From [Phialemoniopsis] sp. UDSM-2020 (lineage: Eukaryota > Ascomycota > Sordariomycetes > Thyridiales > Thyridiaceae): a DNA stretch of 64,000 nt. The position numbers were made by a program, and so were the translations under genes. The stretch lies in the NCBI GenBank assembly GCA_018873225.1, contig JAEILZ010000007.1, positions 930,001 to 994,000 of the forward strand, given 5' to 3'. The notes beneath the pieces are model-generated. The model did not search any database. It saw only the letters and a list, made by a program, of their open reading frames with translations, and had not been told where the DNA came from. Positions 53,430 to 64,000 of this stretch are shown piece by piece. Each line of letters begins with the position of its first letter. The first letter of the stretch is position 1.

Positions 53430-55679
53430 TTATCTGTCCGAGTCGATCCGATCAACTACGCATAGACGTAGCTTTTGGAGAATCACATGGACGAACCAAA
53501 CAATCGTCTTGGCACTCGAGTCGGCGGACGCCCACGGTTCAACAGCTACTGCAACTTGTTCCAGCAAATTGTCCGTGTCTGGTACCAAGAACTGTAAATC
53601 CACAGTGGTAGAGGCCAATACAACCATGAAAGTGCAGGCCAACAAACTAGCAACAAAATGAGGGATCAGTCAAGGCTCTCGGTCCGCACCGCTTGGCAGT
53701 GAAATAAACTTACGCGTGTATGATGATCCAGGTATATGGCGTCCGGTGGGAGAGGATGTGGCTTGCAATGGCAATGGAGTTCCGGCAGCTGTTCAGGCAG
53801 AGCTTGCAGTACTCCAGCACATGAGGTGGGAACTCTCTCCAGCTCGATGACGAAGACGACGTGGCGACAAATATGACAAAGGGGCGCCCGATGATGTGCA
53901 TCGCGGACCAGTAGCGTAGGCGAAGCCAGGCGTCCTGTAGGTCCCGCGGGTTCTTGTTGCCCAGGTCCGGCTTGATCTCGTCCGGCAGCGATGCGTACCA
54001 GGTCTCCAGCTGCCGCACGAGCTCGGCGCAGACGCTTTCGAACTTGGTGTCGGCGACAATCTTTGCGGAGACAAAGGGGCTCTCTGATGCTGGCCGTGGA
54101 AGCTGGGGAACCGCCGCGGAGGGCTCCGTGTGCAGGCCCGTGGCGTAGAGCGTGCTATGAATCCTGTTCAAGAGCCGCCGGATGGAGCACACCGCCAGAA
54201 AGAGCAGCGCATCTCGGTCCGCGAAGGTGTTGAAGGAGGGGAAGCTCATCTTGTCCACGATGCGCTCGATGCCTGTGCGGGGAACATGGAACTCAGCGAG
54301 AGCGTCACTACGGAAATGTTAGTGTCACGGGATATTTCAAGGGACTTGTGCTGGAAGAACCTTTCGAATATGAAACACGCCCAATAGAGCCGGGTGGAAG
54401 GATAATCGGAGTCTTGGGAGAGTTGGCCTGACTTGGAGCTATGGTAGGAGTGCGTGTTAACCCAGGTTTTGTAGGAAAACGGAAATGGGAAAATATGATA
54501 CCTTGCTACAGAGTATTGCAGGTTGATCGAAGTGAGATGAATCAGCCGCCATGCTTGAAGTGGCAAGTTCATGTATTGCAGGTAGAGGGCGGCGTGCATG
54601 AGAGCCAGAGACAGAACGTTGTCTGCTTCAAACGAAAGGCCCCATTCGGTTGTTGCGATCCTGTATGCGGGCGCGAAGTACTGGATGCCCTGGAAGTTAT
54701 CGTGCTTCTCTGACTCAGGGGAGACTACTGTGCTGGTAGCCATGTTTCCCAGAGCGAACACCACTAGGCACAGAGCACTTCCAGCATCTTGTTGTAACCC
54801 CTCCTCGAGGACCTGATGGTACAGAGGCATCAGCGTGCCACGATCTAAGATCGGGAACGCAGGGTGTATATACGTAAAGAAAGCATCGATAAGGGCGTCG
54901 GTGACTTCGGGATGGACCTATGGCGTGTCGAATGAGGACTTGGATATCCTGTTTCGCAAGGAATCGGCCCTTGCAGATTCGAGCTTCAAGAAGAAGCTCT
55001 CTGGGTAGTCTCCTAAGAAACTTTTGATTTGAGGCAGAAGAAGGAGGCTGCCTGTTGTCGTGCAATGGCCGACAGGGATGGTCAAAGACGTGTCTTGCGC
55101 ATCTTGATCTACAGGGTCGGTACGCTCTGGGATGTAATCAAGCCCCGTGCTGGGAGCAATGACCGAGTACACGCCAATACTTCTTCCCTCAGGGCTCGCG
55201 GCCAGTGCGGGATGGAAGGAAGTGGCTGGACTGACATAGGTCCCGGGGGGTATGGGATTGAAGGGAGCTTCGACGCCACGGGAACTGGGGGACGTAAAGG
55301 CGTGACGTTCAGTCCAGCTGGCCATAAATTCCGTCTGCTGCTTCACGTGCGCTTCGAGCTCGGTGACCCGTCCGAGGAGCTGCTGGATCTGGCTGTCGAC
55401 ATTTCGGCCGTTGCTGTGACAAGTCCTCCATGTTAACCAACATCAGAAGGGAAGAGACCCGCCAAAACTTACTCATTAGAGCTATCTGGGTAGACACAGT
55501 CCACATTGGCTTCAGCGCATAGGCCGCAGACCGGCGTCTTTGCATCGCATCGCCGCTTTCTGCAACAGACATCCAGAGTTAATCATAAGCCACTGGAGCG
55601 TGAGCTTGGACTGGGCAAGATCTCACCTGTGCCGACAGTAGTTGCAGGCAATGGCCGTTCTTTTGCGGCTATAGGCCAT
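53430..55679 (-). CDS. Zn(II)2Cys6 transcription factor interrupted by in-frame TAG
   Basis: Six exons, 55679-55627, 55559-55473, 55413-54502, 54438-54361, 54307-53714 and 53646-53430; 647 codons with one internal TAG at 54920-54918 (codon 212). Before it are a zinc cluster ([21 protein letters not shown]...C) split by an intron, a coiled coil (IQQLLGRVTELEAHVKQQ), a linker and a conserved FLGDYPESFFLKLESARADSL segment. After it, in the same frame, is VHPEVTDALIDAFFTYIHPAFPILDRG, the start of the fungal_trans region, then LYWACFIFESDALAEFHVPRTGIE. No GT-AG intron of normal size removes the TAG while keeping frame. It may be a recent nonsense mutation, a strain-specific pseudogene or a sequence error. 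It lies upstream of, and co-linear with, the monooxygenase gene and may be its former regulator. Confidence 0.75.
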
Positions 55680-56059
55680 TGGGACCTTTCCTAACCGTCA
55701 CCGATGTTTGAGCAGGGAGAAGGTTTGATGTCAAGGGTCCGGGAAGCGCGGCGGGGATGGCGGGTTTCATGGAAACTGTCACGTGGAGTACATTCTCGCT
55801 GTGAGACAAGGTGGCGACAAGAACGAGTCGGGGTGGGAACATAGCGTCCGCTTTGGACTGCACTAAAAGACCCCCTTAATGTCCTAGTCACTCCTAGCAG
55901 TGCTCTGCTTGGTAAAGGGTTCTTTACATGGTGTAATAATGGAATGTCCGTGGTCCGTCTGGCACCCCGTACCGTATCACGATGACGATCGGAGGCACGA
56001 GTACAAACAAAATTCTAGTTTCGTATGCAGTCCAATGCTCTAGTATGTACTATTCCCAT
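55680..56059. other. Spacer, promoter of Zn2Cys6 gene
   Basis: 380 bases between the regulator start (minus strand) and the stop of the monooxygenase. No supported gene is seen. Confidence 0.4.
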
Positions 56060-58162
56060 TTACGCAGAAGCACGTTTAACGCTTTCCGAAACCTCGCCTG
56101 ATGTAATGAACCAGGACAGATCACCGCCCTCATGCTCGCGCCTAGTTGTGCCATCGCCCAAGTACTGGAAGCGGTTCCGGGTACGGTATTTGAAGTCGTA
56201 GTCTTCCCAACGCGGCTTTGCAAGCGATTCGAGGAAATGGGGTCCGGATCCGGGCCAGGGTCCCCAAACTTTGCCGTCCACGGTTCCGTTCTTATACCTG
56301 CATGGGAAAATTAAATCAGTGACATGTACAATCGACAAACAAAGAGATGAAAGCTTCGCGGGGGGGCAGGCTTACCATGATCGGCAGGTGGAGGTCCACA
56401 CCAAGTCCTGGGCGAGGGCGTCCTTGTGCTCTTGGAAATCGTCGATGGCCTCTTGCTTGACGACGATGTACTTGATGTCCTCGGTCATGAGCCTCTCGAT
56501 TGCGGCAAAGGCGTAGTTCAGATAAGCTTCGATGCAAGGAATGAAGGTGCCATGCGCTGCTGGGGAGTTGGGACCGGTCGTCACTGTGAACACCATGATG
56601 TCAGCTGAGTCTTGATCTCATGAAGTCAGAAGGTTGAACGCACTGAAGTAGTTTGGGCACTTGGGCGCAGCGGCCCCAAGATATCCTCGCGGGCCATCCT
56701 TCCAAAGTTCATTCAACACGGCGCCATCTTGGCCCGTCACCTTGAACGGCGGGGAGAAGGACGTGTTGAATCCCGTCGCGCAGATCAGCACGTCCAGTTC
56801 GACGGTCGTGCCGTCGGCGAGCACGACTCCGTTCGAGACAATCTCTGAGATTTCTTGCCTTCGAACTGTTACGTTGTCTTTACACAGAGCCTCGAGGTAA
56901 CCGTCACCAGGGGTGAACCTGTCAGTTGACTTTTGTTAATGGGCTTTCTTGTGGCACCATTGATGACATTGGTACTTACCGTCGGCATCCCAGTGCAAAG
57001 TTGGGAATGAGATGGGGGATTAGCTCTGGCTTCTTGCTCAGGCGCTTGGCCATCTGTTCTTTGATCATTGCCAACGTTTCTCTCTGCTCCTTTGAGTTCT
57101 TCACAATCACGGGCCATCCTTGGTTGAGGACGCCGTAGTGCTTCTTTCGCAACTTGAGGAATTCGTCGGGATTCGAGGCCCAAAGATCCATCTCTTCCTT
57201 GGTGTAGATAGTGTCTCTACCATTGGGCGCAAGCTCAATGGCGAGCTCTGGCGTGATGAAGGTCGCCGATCGGTGGAAAGTGTGAAGGTGCTTCGCCACT
57301 GTTCACAAACTTGTTAGCCATACGCTTACATGGCGCCGGGCTTTTCAAGTGACCCTACCCTTTTGGACCTGCGGTACGATCTGAATGCCGGAAGACCCAG
57401 TCCCGATCACGCCGACAACCTTGTTCTCGATATTCGCAGCTGTGTCGTAGTGGGCAGAGTGCAGCAGCATTCCCTTGAAGTTGTGCAGGCCTGGCAAGTC
57501 AGGCCATTTCCACGAGCTACAAGGTGTTAACAGTCAGAATATTGATCCCTAGTTTGCAATAATCAAACGTACTTGAGTGTGCCAGTTGAGTTTATCAGGA
57601 CATCGGCTTTGTCTTTGATGGTAGTACCGGTGATGGAGTCGTGGACAGTGACCTCCCACTGGCCCGTCTCGTCGTTCCAGACAGCCTCATTAACCCGGTG
57701 CGAGACGTGAACATAGTCGTTGACACCGTATTCCTTGACGAGGCCCATGTAGTAAGCATAGATCTCCGGTGCCCCGACGTAGACCTGGGACCAGTAGGGA
57801 TTGCCAGCCCAGGAGTAAGTGTACGTGTGCGAAGGCACATCCAAAGAGCAGCTATGATGCCGAATTAGCCAACAAGTCGGATAGATTTGGCCACGAGCGC
57901 CATGTCCCTGAAGTTCTTACCCAGGGTAACGATTCTCGAACCAGGTTCCACCAGGAGACTCGTTTTTCTCGTAGATGGTCAGCTCGATGGGCTGACCGGC
58001 AAATCGGTCCTTGAACATCTTCACGGCGCCGATGCCAGATACTCCACAGCCCACGATGATGACCTTGAAAGGGCGAGCCTTTCTCAGATACTGATGCGAG
58101 TATTGGTAGGCCTCGCCAGAGGCAGCAGCCGTCTGGCCGTTCGTCTCTATCGTGCCCGGCAT
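56060..58162 (-). CDS. Baeyer-Villiger-type flavin monooxygenase
   Basis: FAD- and NADPH-depend oxygenase of 572 residues that would insert oxygen into ketones to give esters or lactones. Seven exons: 58162-57921, 57851-57573, 57516-57359, 57298-56980, 56918-56644, 56583-56376 and 56297-56060. The first Rossmann motif is GCGVSG (residues 38-43) for FAD, and the second is GTGSSG (212-217) for NADPH. Between them is FKGMLLHSAHYD, the BVMO fingerprint FxGxxxHxxx(W/Y)D. Further landmarks are ENRYPG, LICATGFNTSF and NYFMTTGPNSP. There is no signal peptide or membrane helix. It is closest in layout to fungal cyclohexanone/steroid-type monooxygenases. It is divergent from an esterase gene that could hydrolyse the ester formed. 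The substrate is not known. Confidence 0.93.
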
Positions 58163-59234
58163 GTCTTGCTTAATCGACCAAGAGGGAGAGAATAATGTTT
58201 CGAATTTGCGAGGGTTTGTGACAATCTGAAGCCTTCTAGTGAGGTAAAATCGGATGTATAAGTATGTCAAACATCAGCGATTTTGACTGTTATTGAGATC
58301 CGAAGATGATCGACGGATGGAGTGACTGTCGCAACAACGGCCGCCACGAGACTTCTCTCGAATCGGGCGAATCCCGAACGTCCGGGGAAATAGGACATCG
58401 CACCTCAGAGCCCCCGCCATGTGTCCACATCAACATGGCGATAATACTGCCTTTGCGCTGCGAACGCATCCCGTGGTATCGACCCAGAGTGCGGCCGAGT
58501 CGTGGGTTAACCGGCAAGGATTGGTGGAGCCAAAGTTTCAAACATCACTTGACGGCGGGGATGGCGGAACGGCATCACCGCCAAGTGAGGGAACAAAAAC
58601 TAGACCCGCCTTGCCCCAGTCGTCTCCTCTGGTTTTCTGTCCTAAAGATGCCCTTACCCCTGACATATGCCGATGGACAACTGGCGAGCTACCCTAATCC
58701 CGGCCTAGACCCCCATGTCTACCCCAACATCAAGACCTGGAGAACGATGTGGCATTTGTATCATCTAGTGGCTCTAGGCGCTCTACCTAACCAGGTGGCG
58801 CGACCATCTCATTAAACAAGCGTTAGGCTGGGTGGGGAAGGCGGCGTTGAGTGTGTCGGAGCCGGGCGGGGATGGCGGATGTGTTCCTCTCAGTGCGAGG
58901 CCATGCGATCCATTGAGCTTTCAAAATCCGCAATCGATGGGAAAATAACGAAGTACACACTTGCTTATGACTAAGTAAAACATCCCTCTATAGCAAAGAC
59001 GACGTATCGACCGATGTTCCCGCCGGCCGTTATTCCGCCATTGGAGCTATCAAACATTTCCCTCGGTGAGTCCTACACCCGTGAGATGGGAAGGATGAGA
59101 CCTGCCTCGCGTCAGGGACCCGCGCTGTGATCAGCCCCGATCTTCATAAACCCAATACCAAGCCGACGGCCTGAGAATCAACCCGATAAGCCGTACTCTA
59201 TATAGACGTATCATCGCGGCGCTTTCGAAGTAGC
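58163..59234. promoter_or_regulatory. Divergent promoter, monooxygenase / esterase
   Basis: 1.07 kb between outward-facing starts of the monooxygenase and the beta-lactamase-fold esterase. No ORF with coding character is seen. A TTATACAT on the minus strand near 58254-58261 could serve as the monooxygenase TATA region. Confidence 0.45.
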
Positions 59235-60755
59235 ATGCTGGACGGCTCTGTATCTACCTCAGCTGGTAAAAGCTCGCGTTCTGGGCATCTGGAAACGTCA
59301 GACATGGACGAAATAGATTCAATACTGAAGAAGTGTACCGATCCGGACAGCGGGATCGTGCATGGCGCGACGTTTGTAGCTGTCGATGACAAAGGTATAA
59401 TGCCTCCTCTCTCTAACGGACCTGATGGTATCCGCCATCCTCAGTAATTACTGCGTGCTGATCGCAAAACACCGGCAGTGCAGGCCACACGATTTACAGC
59501 AAATCCTTTGGGAGCCAAAAGGTCGACAATGCGGACTCGCCGCCCTTGACCCCTGATACCGTGGCGTGGATAGCCAGTCAGACGAAGCTGACTACGTCAG
59601 TGGCGGTCATGCAGGTAGTTGAGAAGGGCTTTATAGCACTAGACGACGACGTGCGCGACGTGCTCCCTGAGCTGAGAGACCTCCAAGTCATCACCGGCTT
59701 TGAGGAGGAAGCCAGCACCGGAAATGAGGGACAAGATGCGGCGTCCAGAACGAGTGGTCGGCCGATATTGGAGCCAGTCAAAGGGCCCATTACATTGAGG
59801 TCAGTATTATACTGCACGGGCATCACAGGTAGTACAAGCACTCATTTCCCCTACTGACTCGTGCTGTACATTGTATAGGCAGCTTCTCACGCACTCTTCT
59901 GGATTCTGCTACGACCTGCGCCATCCCCTTCTCGTGAGATACTCCGCGTGGAAGTCTCGCGCGGAAAACATGTTCTCCGGCACTATCGAGGGAAACCTCC
60001 ACCCCCTCGTTTTCCAGCCGGGGACTTCGTGGGCGTACGGACCAGGACTCGATTGGGCGGGGCGTGTGGTAGAAAGGCTTACCGGGATGAACTTTGACGA
60101 CTACCAGCAGAAGCACATATGGGGACCGATAGGGGCGACAAACACTACCTTTTACCCAGCCATACGAGGCCTGGGTGAGGTTGACCTCCAGGAGATGGCT
60201 GAGCGCGCCCCTGGCTCGGGATCACAAAACATCAAATCGGGCTCGTCCCCTTGGAAGTTCGAGTGCCGTGATGCCCTTGGCGGGGCTGGCTTGTTCTCCA
60301 CCGCGAATGACTACGGTAAACTTCTTGCCGCCCTCCTAGGGAAGCCGTTGCAAGCTACGAGAAAGCCACTGCTCTCTCCAGTCTCCATTGACGAGCTATT
60401 CCGCCCACAACTCGGTGCCGAATCGACCGCTGTTTTGAGGGAAAGCGTGATTATCGCTTCGAGCCCGGAAGAGTCGAAAGCCTGGCTGTGGGCACAAAAT
60501 GCGGACAAGTGGCCACAGGTCATGGAGGTCAAGCACTGCCTATGCGGACTGATCAATAGTAAGGACGTTGAAGGACGCAGAAGCAAGCACACCGTCAGTT
60601 GGGACGGGTTGCCGAACCTGCTGTGGTTCATTGACCGCGAGAGTGGCGTGGCAGCAACTTTCTTCACGCAGCTGCTCCCAACTGATGACCCAGGAGTAAG
60701 GCGGGTCTGTTTGGACATCGAGCGGGCCCTGTATAAGATGATTGAGAAGAAATGA
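59235..60755 (+). CDS. Beta-lactamase-fold esterase (EstB/LovD-like)
   Basis: Serine hydrolase or acyltransferase of the class C beta-lactamase family, 450 residues. Three exons: 59235-59394, 59484-59799 and 59879-60755. The catalytic SxxK is Ser85-x-x-Lys88 (WIASQTKLT). The Tyr motif is Tyr212 in WAYGPGLD. LLTHSSGFCYD and GGAGLFSTANDYGKLLAALLG are family segments, and SWDGLPNLLWFIDRESG near the end matches the third motif region. There is no signal peptide, so it is intracellular. Fungal relatives act as esterases in degradation or as acyltransferases in secondary metabolism. Its divergent partner, a Baeyer-Villiger monooxygenase, makes ester or lactone hydrolysis the simpler hypothesis. Confidence 0.92.
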
Positions 60756-62276
60756 TCATCATATCTGAAAGGTGGACAAGAAACCTGTAGCGTCCGGTCT
60801 GCCTAGTACCCCTTTTCACATCGTATATCCGAGGAAAGCTTATGGCAGAGGCTTCGCGACCGGCGGTTGGGGCGTCTGATCACCCCAGTTAGGATCAGAC
60901 AGTTCCCATCAATGCATACCTGCGCGCAATGTCAGACAAAGAACAGTACGCAGAAATGCAACTTCAACGAGAACTAGCTACAGGTCAACCCTCTTCTCAT
61001 GACCGATTCGCAGCACCTTGCCGTCATAATCAGTCTACTCATTGGCTGTCTCGTATATACAGGGTATACTCTAGTTCTATCATTCTTGCGTTCCACTAAT
61101 TATAGCATACAGAGGTGGTAGGGGCAAATGAATTACCCCATGCTAATGACTTATCCGTGCAACGTTTCCAGGCGGAGATTGTCGGAAGAAGGCAGGTCAT
61201 ATTGTATAGCCTCATGCCAAGACGCTCCTAAATCCGATTTGTAATAGACAGGATCAACTGCGCTGTGTTATTTGGGTAATCAACCATGCAATACCTCGTG
61301 GCAGTGATGGTCTTCCACAGACCACAGTCTCTCAGCCCTGCAATCACAATGCGTTGTGGTCCCACGTGGGTGTCAGATCGTGCCAAGCTTTCGGGATCCA
61401 ACTTGGCTCTGAGAGCTTAAATCTGACGCCCAGCCTTGAGCCTTAACTCCCTGGGAAATTGCAAAGACACAGTACCACATCGGCATAAGAATTCACATAA
61501 GCTTACCCAGACCTCCCACTAATAGTGGGGGATTGGCTAGATGAGCATAAGGGTACTGGTCAAGCAAGTTGGACCCTGTGATCTTCAATGGCGTCCATTC
61601 GGCCGCAGGCGCGGTTGTTTTAGCTCGCCAAGGCGCTTAATGATCCATGTAGGTACGAGTACTGGGAAGGATTCGATAGCCTGAGATGATAGCCACATCT
61701 GGAAAGCTTGGTTACCACGTTAATTAACCCAGTTCATGTTGAATAGTCGCCTATGCTGCACGTGTGTTGCAAAACGAAGACTTTGTCTAAGGACACGAAT
61801 TTATGGCCTAACGAGGTAGGCAGACACGACTGTTGCCAATGTCCTTGAGTCTACGCAGGGGTGCGGGCTTAAGTTTTGGCCCCTTATCAAGTCCCAACTC
61901 TGGAGTGGTGTATTATTCCACTTCATCAGCATTGACGCAGAGGGGAGCAATGTTACATTATCAGATTGAGTCTCTCTCAGAGATCAAGACCATTCCCAGA
62001 ACGGCGAGGTGATGTGGGATGAGGCTATGTGGGATCCTTCTTCTGCAAGCTGATGGTTCGTTCGGTCTACTTTCTGGCAATACCGGCAGACATGGGTACC
62101 CTCGATAGGACTACCATAGGTTTTGATATAAAAGAACTTGAGGTTCGTCATCTAGCAAGACATGCCTGGAGCTCTCCAGAGCATCTAGTCTATCTAGATA
62201 CGGTAGGTCAACGCGCCAGCCGATCCAGATCCTCTGTCTCTTTCCGTGTCTTTTCTTTTCCTCTCCTTCGGGCAAC
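60756..62276 (+). other. Intergenic and promoter of SGNH gene
   Basis: 1.52 kb, A/T-richer than its flanks, with no supported gene. TATAAAA at 62127-62133 lies about 145 bases before the SGNH gene start and is a good core-promoter candidate. Confidence 0.5.
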
Positions 62277-64000
62277 ATGGTGCTGCTTAGCCAGGCAGTG
62301 GCGGCTCTGGCCGTCATGGTCTCGGCCGGTGCGCCACTTGCCGCTGCGTTCCCTGCCGACCTGAATGATTGGGTGGCACGCAATGAGAGTCTCGGCCCTT
62401 TCGCCGATTTTCCTCCGGTCCTCACCGCGCGACAGAACGGCGTGCAGCTCCGCATCCTATCGCTCGGGGCCTCTATCATGAGTGGTCAAGGGTCGCCGGA
62501 ACATTCGGGGTTAGGATTATTGCCGCCGTACCATAAAGTCTAGTATAGCAGAAGCTGATGTTGGAATCTTGTTTAGTCTTCGAAAATGGGTCAGAATGGC
62601 ACTGCGACACGATGGTTGGGATGTCAACATGGTCGGCACAAAGCAAGGTAAAGTCACCAGGAAGGGGCTGTAGGATCTTGGGTCTCGATAGAGCCGAAAC
62701 TGACATGTTATCACCCTTCGCAGATGGTTCCGATATGACAGACAAGGTTTGTTGCCCCAAGTTCAAGTCCATTAAAACACTCACAAGACCTGTCGTTTTG
62801 GTATATCCTGCTAACGTAAACTTCAACTTGATAGGATCATGAAGCCAAGCCCGGAGCCTTGATTCGAGACATTCGAGGATATCTCAAGGCATCTCTCCCA
62901 TACAAGCCCAACCTTGTCATCATAAACGGCGGCACCAACAACGCGAACGGACTCGTCGATGTTGCCGAGTCGTACGGCATCATGGAGGGCATTGTCAACG
63001 ACATTTGGAACTACCCCGACATGAGTGACACATGCGTCATCCTCTCCACCCTCCTCCCGGGCAAGTACACCAGCGATGCTTATGCCGCTAAGCAACAGAT
63101 CGACGCAAACTACCGTCTCCTCGTCAAGGACAAGCAGGGTAGCAAGTGCATCTATGTCGCAGACATGGAGCCGCTCGGCCAGCCTAACGAATTCCTGGAC
63201 ATCAACGGCCCGTACTGGGATGACGACATCCACCCCAATGTCAGTATCTACAAGCCTCAGGGCTTCATTTATCCCGTACTACCAAGGACATGGCTGACTT
63301 CTCTTTTTACTCATTAGAATGAGGGCCATAGGAGGGCCGCTTACATCTTCTATGCTGCGATTCATCGAGCTTTGTCGGCAGATAAAGTGAAGCAAGCGGC
63401 TCCCAAGGAAGAAATAGACCGGTCCGGCTGCGACAAGGTGTTCGGTAACGGTATCTACGCAGGTGAGCTCCCGTGAACATCTTAAAGCCTATCTGAAGTC
63501 TTGTAAACTACAAGGGTAGGTGGCTAACATAGATGTTGTAGGCGCCCTGACCCAGCAGGGATGGGGTGAGCACGATGGCATATACTACCACAGCAGCCAT
63601 GACGAAGGCGTGAGTTTCTTGACGATCTCAGCTTCTTAGGTGGCGTGGGAACGAGTATCTGACTGTTCAATAGATCAAACTCGAGATCGAGTCGAAATGG
63701 GATCGCAACCAGTGGCGTTTCGCACGCCTTTTCTCCCGGGACTACGACGATTTTGTTGGCTGGTACGAGGAGCCGGTCGGCACCCACCGGTTTGCTGTCT
63801 GGTAAGTCTATCTGTACTTGGCAGAAGACGCACCCGTGATGCCTGCTGGGCCTTTTCAAAACTGACCTCGCGACCTTCTGACAAACAGGAAGAACTCGGC
63901 CGATGGACAAGGTAACTTTAAGAGGATCGACAACATGTTTCCTGATCTGTTCTGCAACCCCAACGGAGTCAACTTCATCGACATGAACGCTGATGGCTTG
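62277..64000 (+). CDS. Secreted SGNH/GDSL esterase, 5' part
   Basis: Eight exons seen: 62277-62509, 62577-62647, 62724-62746, 62835-63239, 63318-63462, 63542-63609, 63674-63801 and 63889 onward; the gene runs off the right edge. An N-terminal signal peptide is clear (VLLSQAVAALAVMVSAGAPLAAAFP). Block I is LRILSLGASIMSGQGS (nucleophile Ser in GAS), then MVGTKQ, block III NGGTNNAN and the catalytic DxxH in DDDIHPN, as in carbohydrate esterase family 3-like enzymes. After the hydrolase comes an IYYHSSHDEGIKLEIESKWDRNQW segment and VNFIDMNADGL, which looks like the start of an FG-GAP/VCBS calcium-binding repeat domain. It is likely an extracellular deacetylase or esterase on plant polysaccharide. 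Exon 3 is only 23 bases but keeps phase and restores DGSDMTDKDHEA. Confidence 0.88.

Noticed and set aside
53344..53661. 105-codon plus-strand ORF
   Set aside because: Antisense to the last exon of the Zn2Cys6 regulator, whose frame continues cleanly through a phase-matched intron.
1..64000. tRNA, rRNA, polyketide synthase, NRPS or terpene synthase genes
   Set aside because: No matching motifs were seen on either strand; a tRNAscan and an antiSMASH run would settle this.

Overview
The window is nuclear DNA of a filamentous ascomycete (Pezizomycotina, probably Sordariomycetes-like). Genes are broken by many short GT-AG introns, mostly 50-80 bases, with CTAAC/CTGAC-type branch sites. Fungal-specific families are prominent: six Zn(II)2Cys6 regulators, MFS permeases, an F-box/ankyrin protein and a STAND-like N-terminal domain. 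I joined exons by reading frames and splice sites by eye; every multi-exon model given sums to a whole number of codons. No rRNA, tRNA, CRISPR array or intact transposase was recognised. It looks like an accessory, catabolism-rich region: transporter, enzyme and regulator groups separated by 0.3-2 kb spacers.

Layout: 1-587, 3' end of an unknown membrane protein. 0.8-3.8 kb, an amidohydrolase and a dihydrodipicolinate-synthase-like aldolase in tandem. 4.8-9 kb, an MFS sugar transporter divergent from a Zn2Cys6 regulator, followed by an intracellular GH5 glycosidase (9.4-10.9 kb). 11.2-15.8 kb, a Zn2Cys6 regulator divergent from a Dal5-type anion permease. 16-17.8 kb, an F-box/ankyrin protein.

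18.3-35.8 kb is the most coherent block, a probable nitrogen-scavenging cluster: copper amine oxidase, Zn2Cys6 regulator, Hol1-like MFS transporter, amidase, amino-acid permease, a DUF3445 protein (the heme-dependent oxidative N-demethylase family) and a second Zn2Cys6 regulator. Its divergent promoters carry clustered GATA sites, including a 14-bp GATA-containing element present three times between the permease and the DUF3445 gene. The enzymes could form a route amide -> secondary amine -> primary amine -> ammonia, under AreA/NIT2-type nitrogen control. That route is inference.

37.9-43.8 kb holds a NIT4/NirA-like Zn2Cys6 regulator and a protein with a STAND-type N-terminal domain and a zinc-finger-like motif. 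45.2-52.8 kb holds a lactose-permease-type transporter divergent from an SDR with a 7-nt micro-exon, flanked by two cysteine-rich single-pass membrane proteins; a small inverted-repeat (MITE-like) element lies at 46.46-46.61 kb. 53.4-60.8 kb holds a Zn2Cys6 regulator interrupted by one in-frame TAG, a Baeyer-Villiger-type flavin monooxygenase and a divergent beta-lactamase-fold esterase, a plausible ketone/ester degradation group. 62.3 kb to the end is a secreted SGNH esterase that runs off the window.
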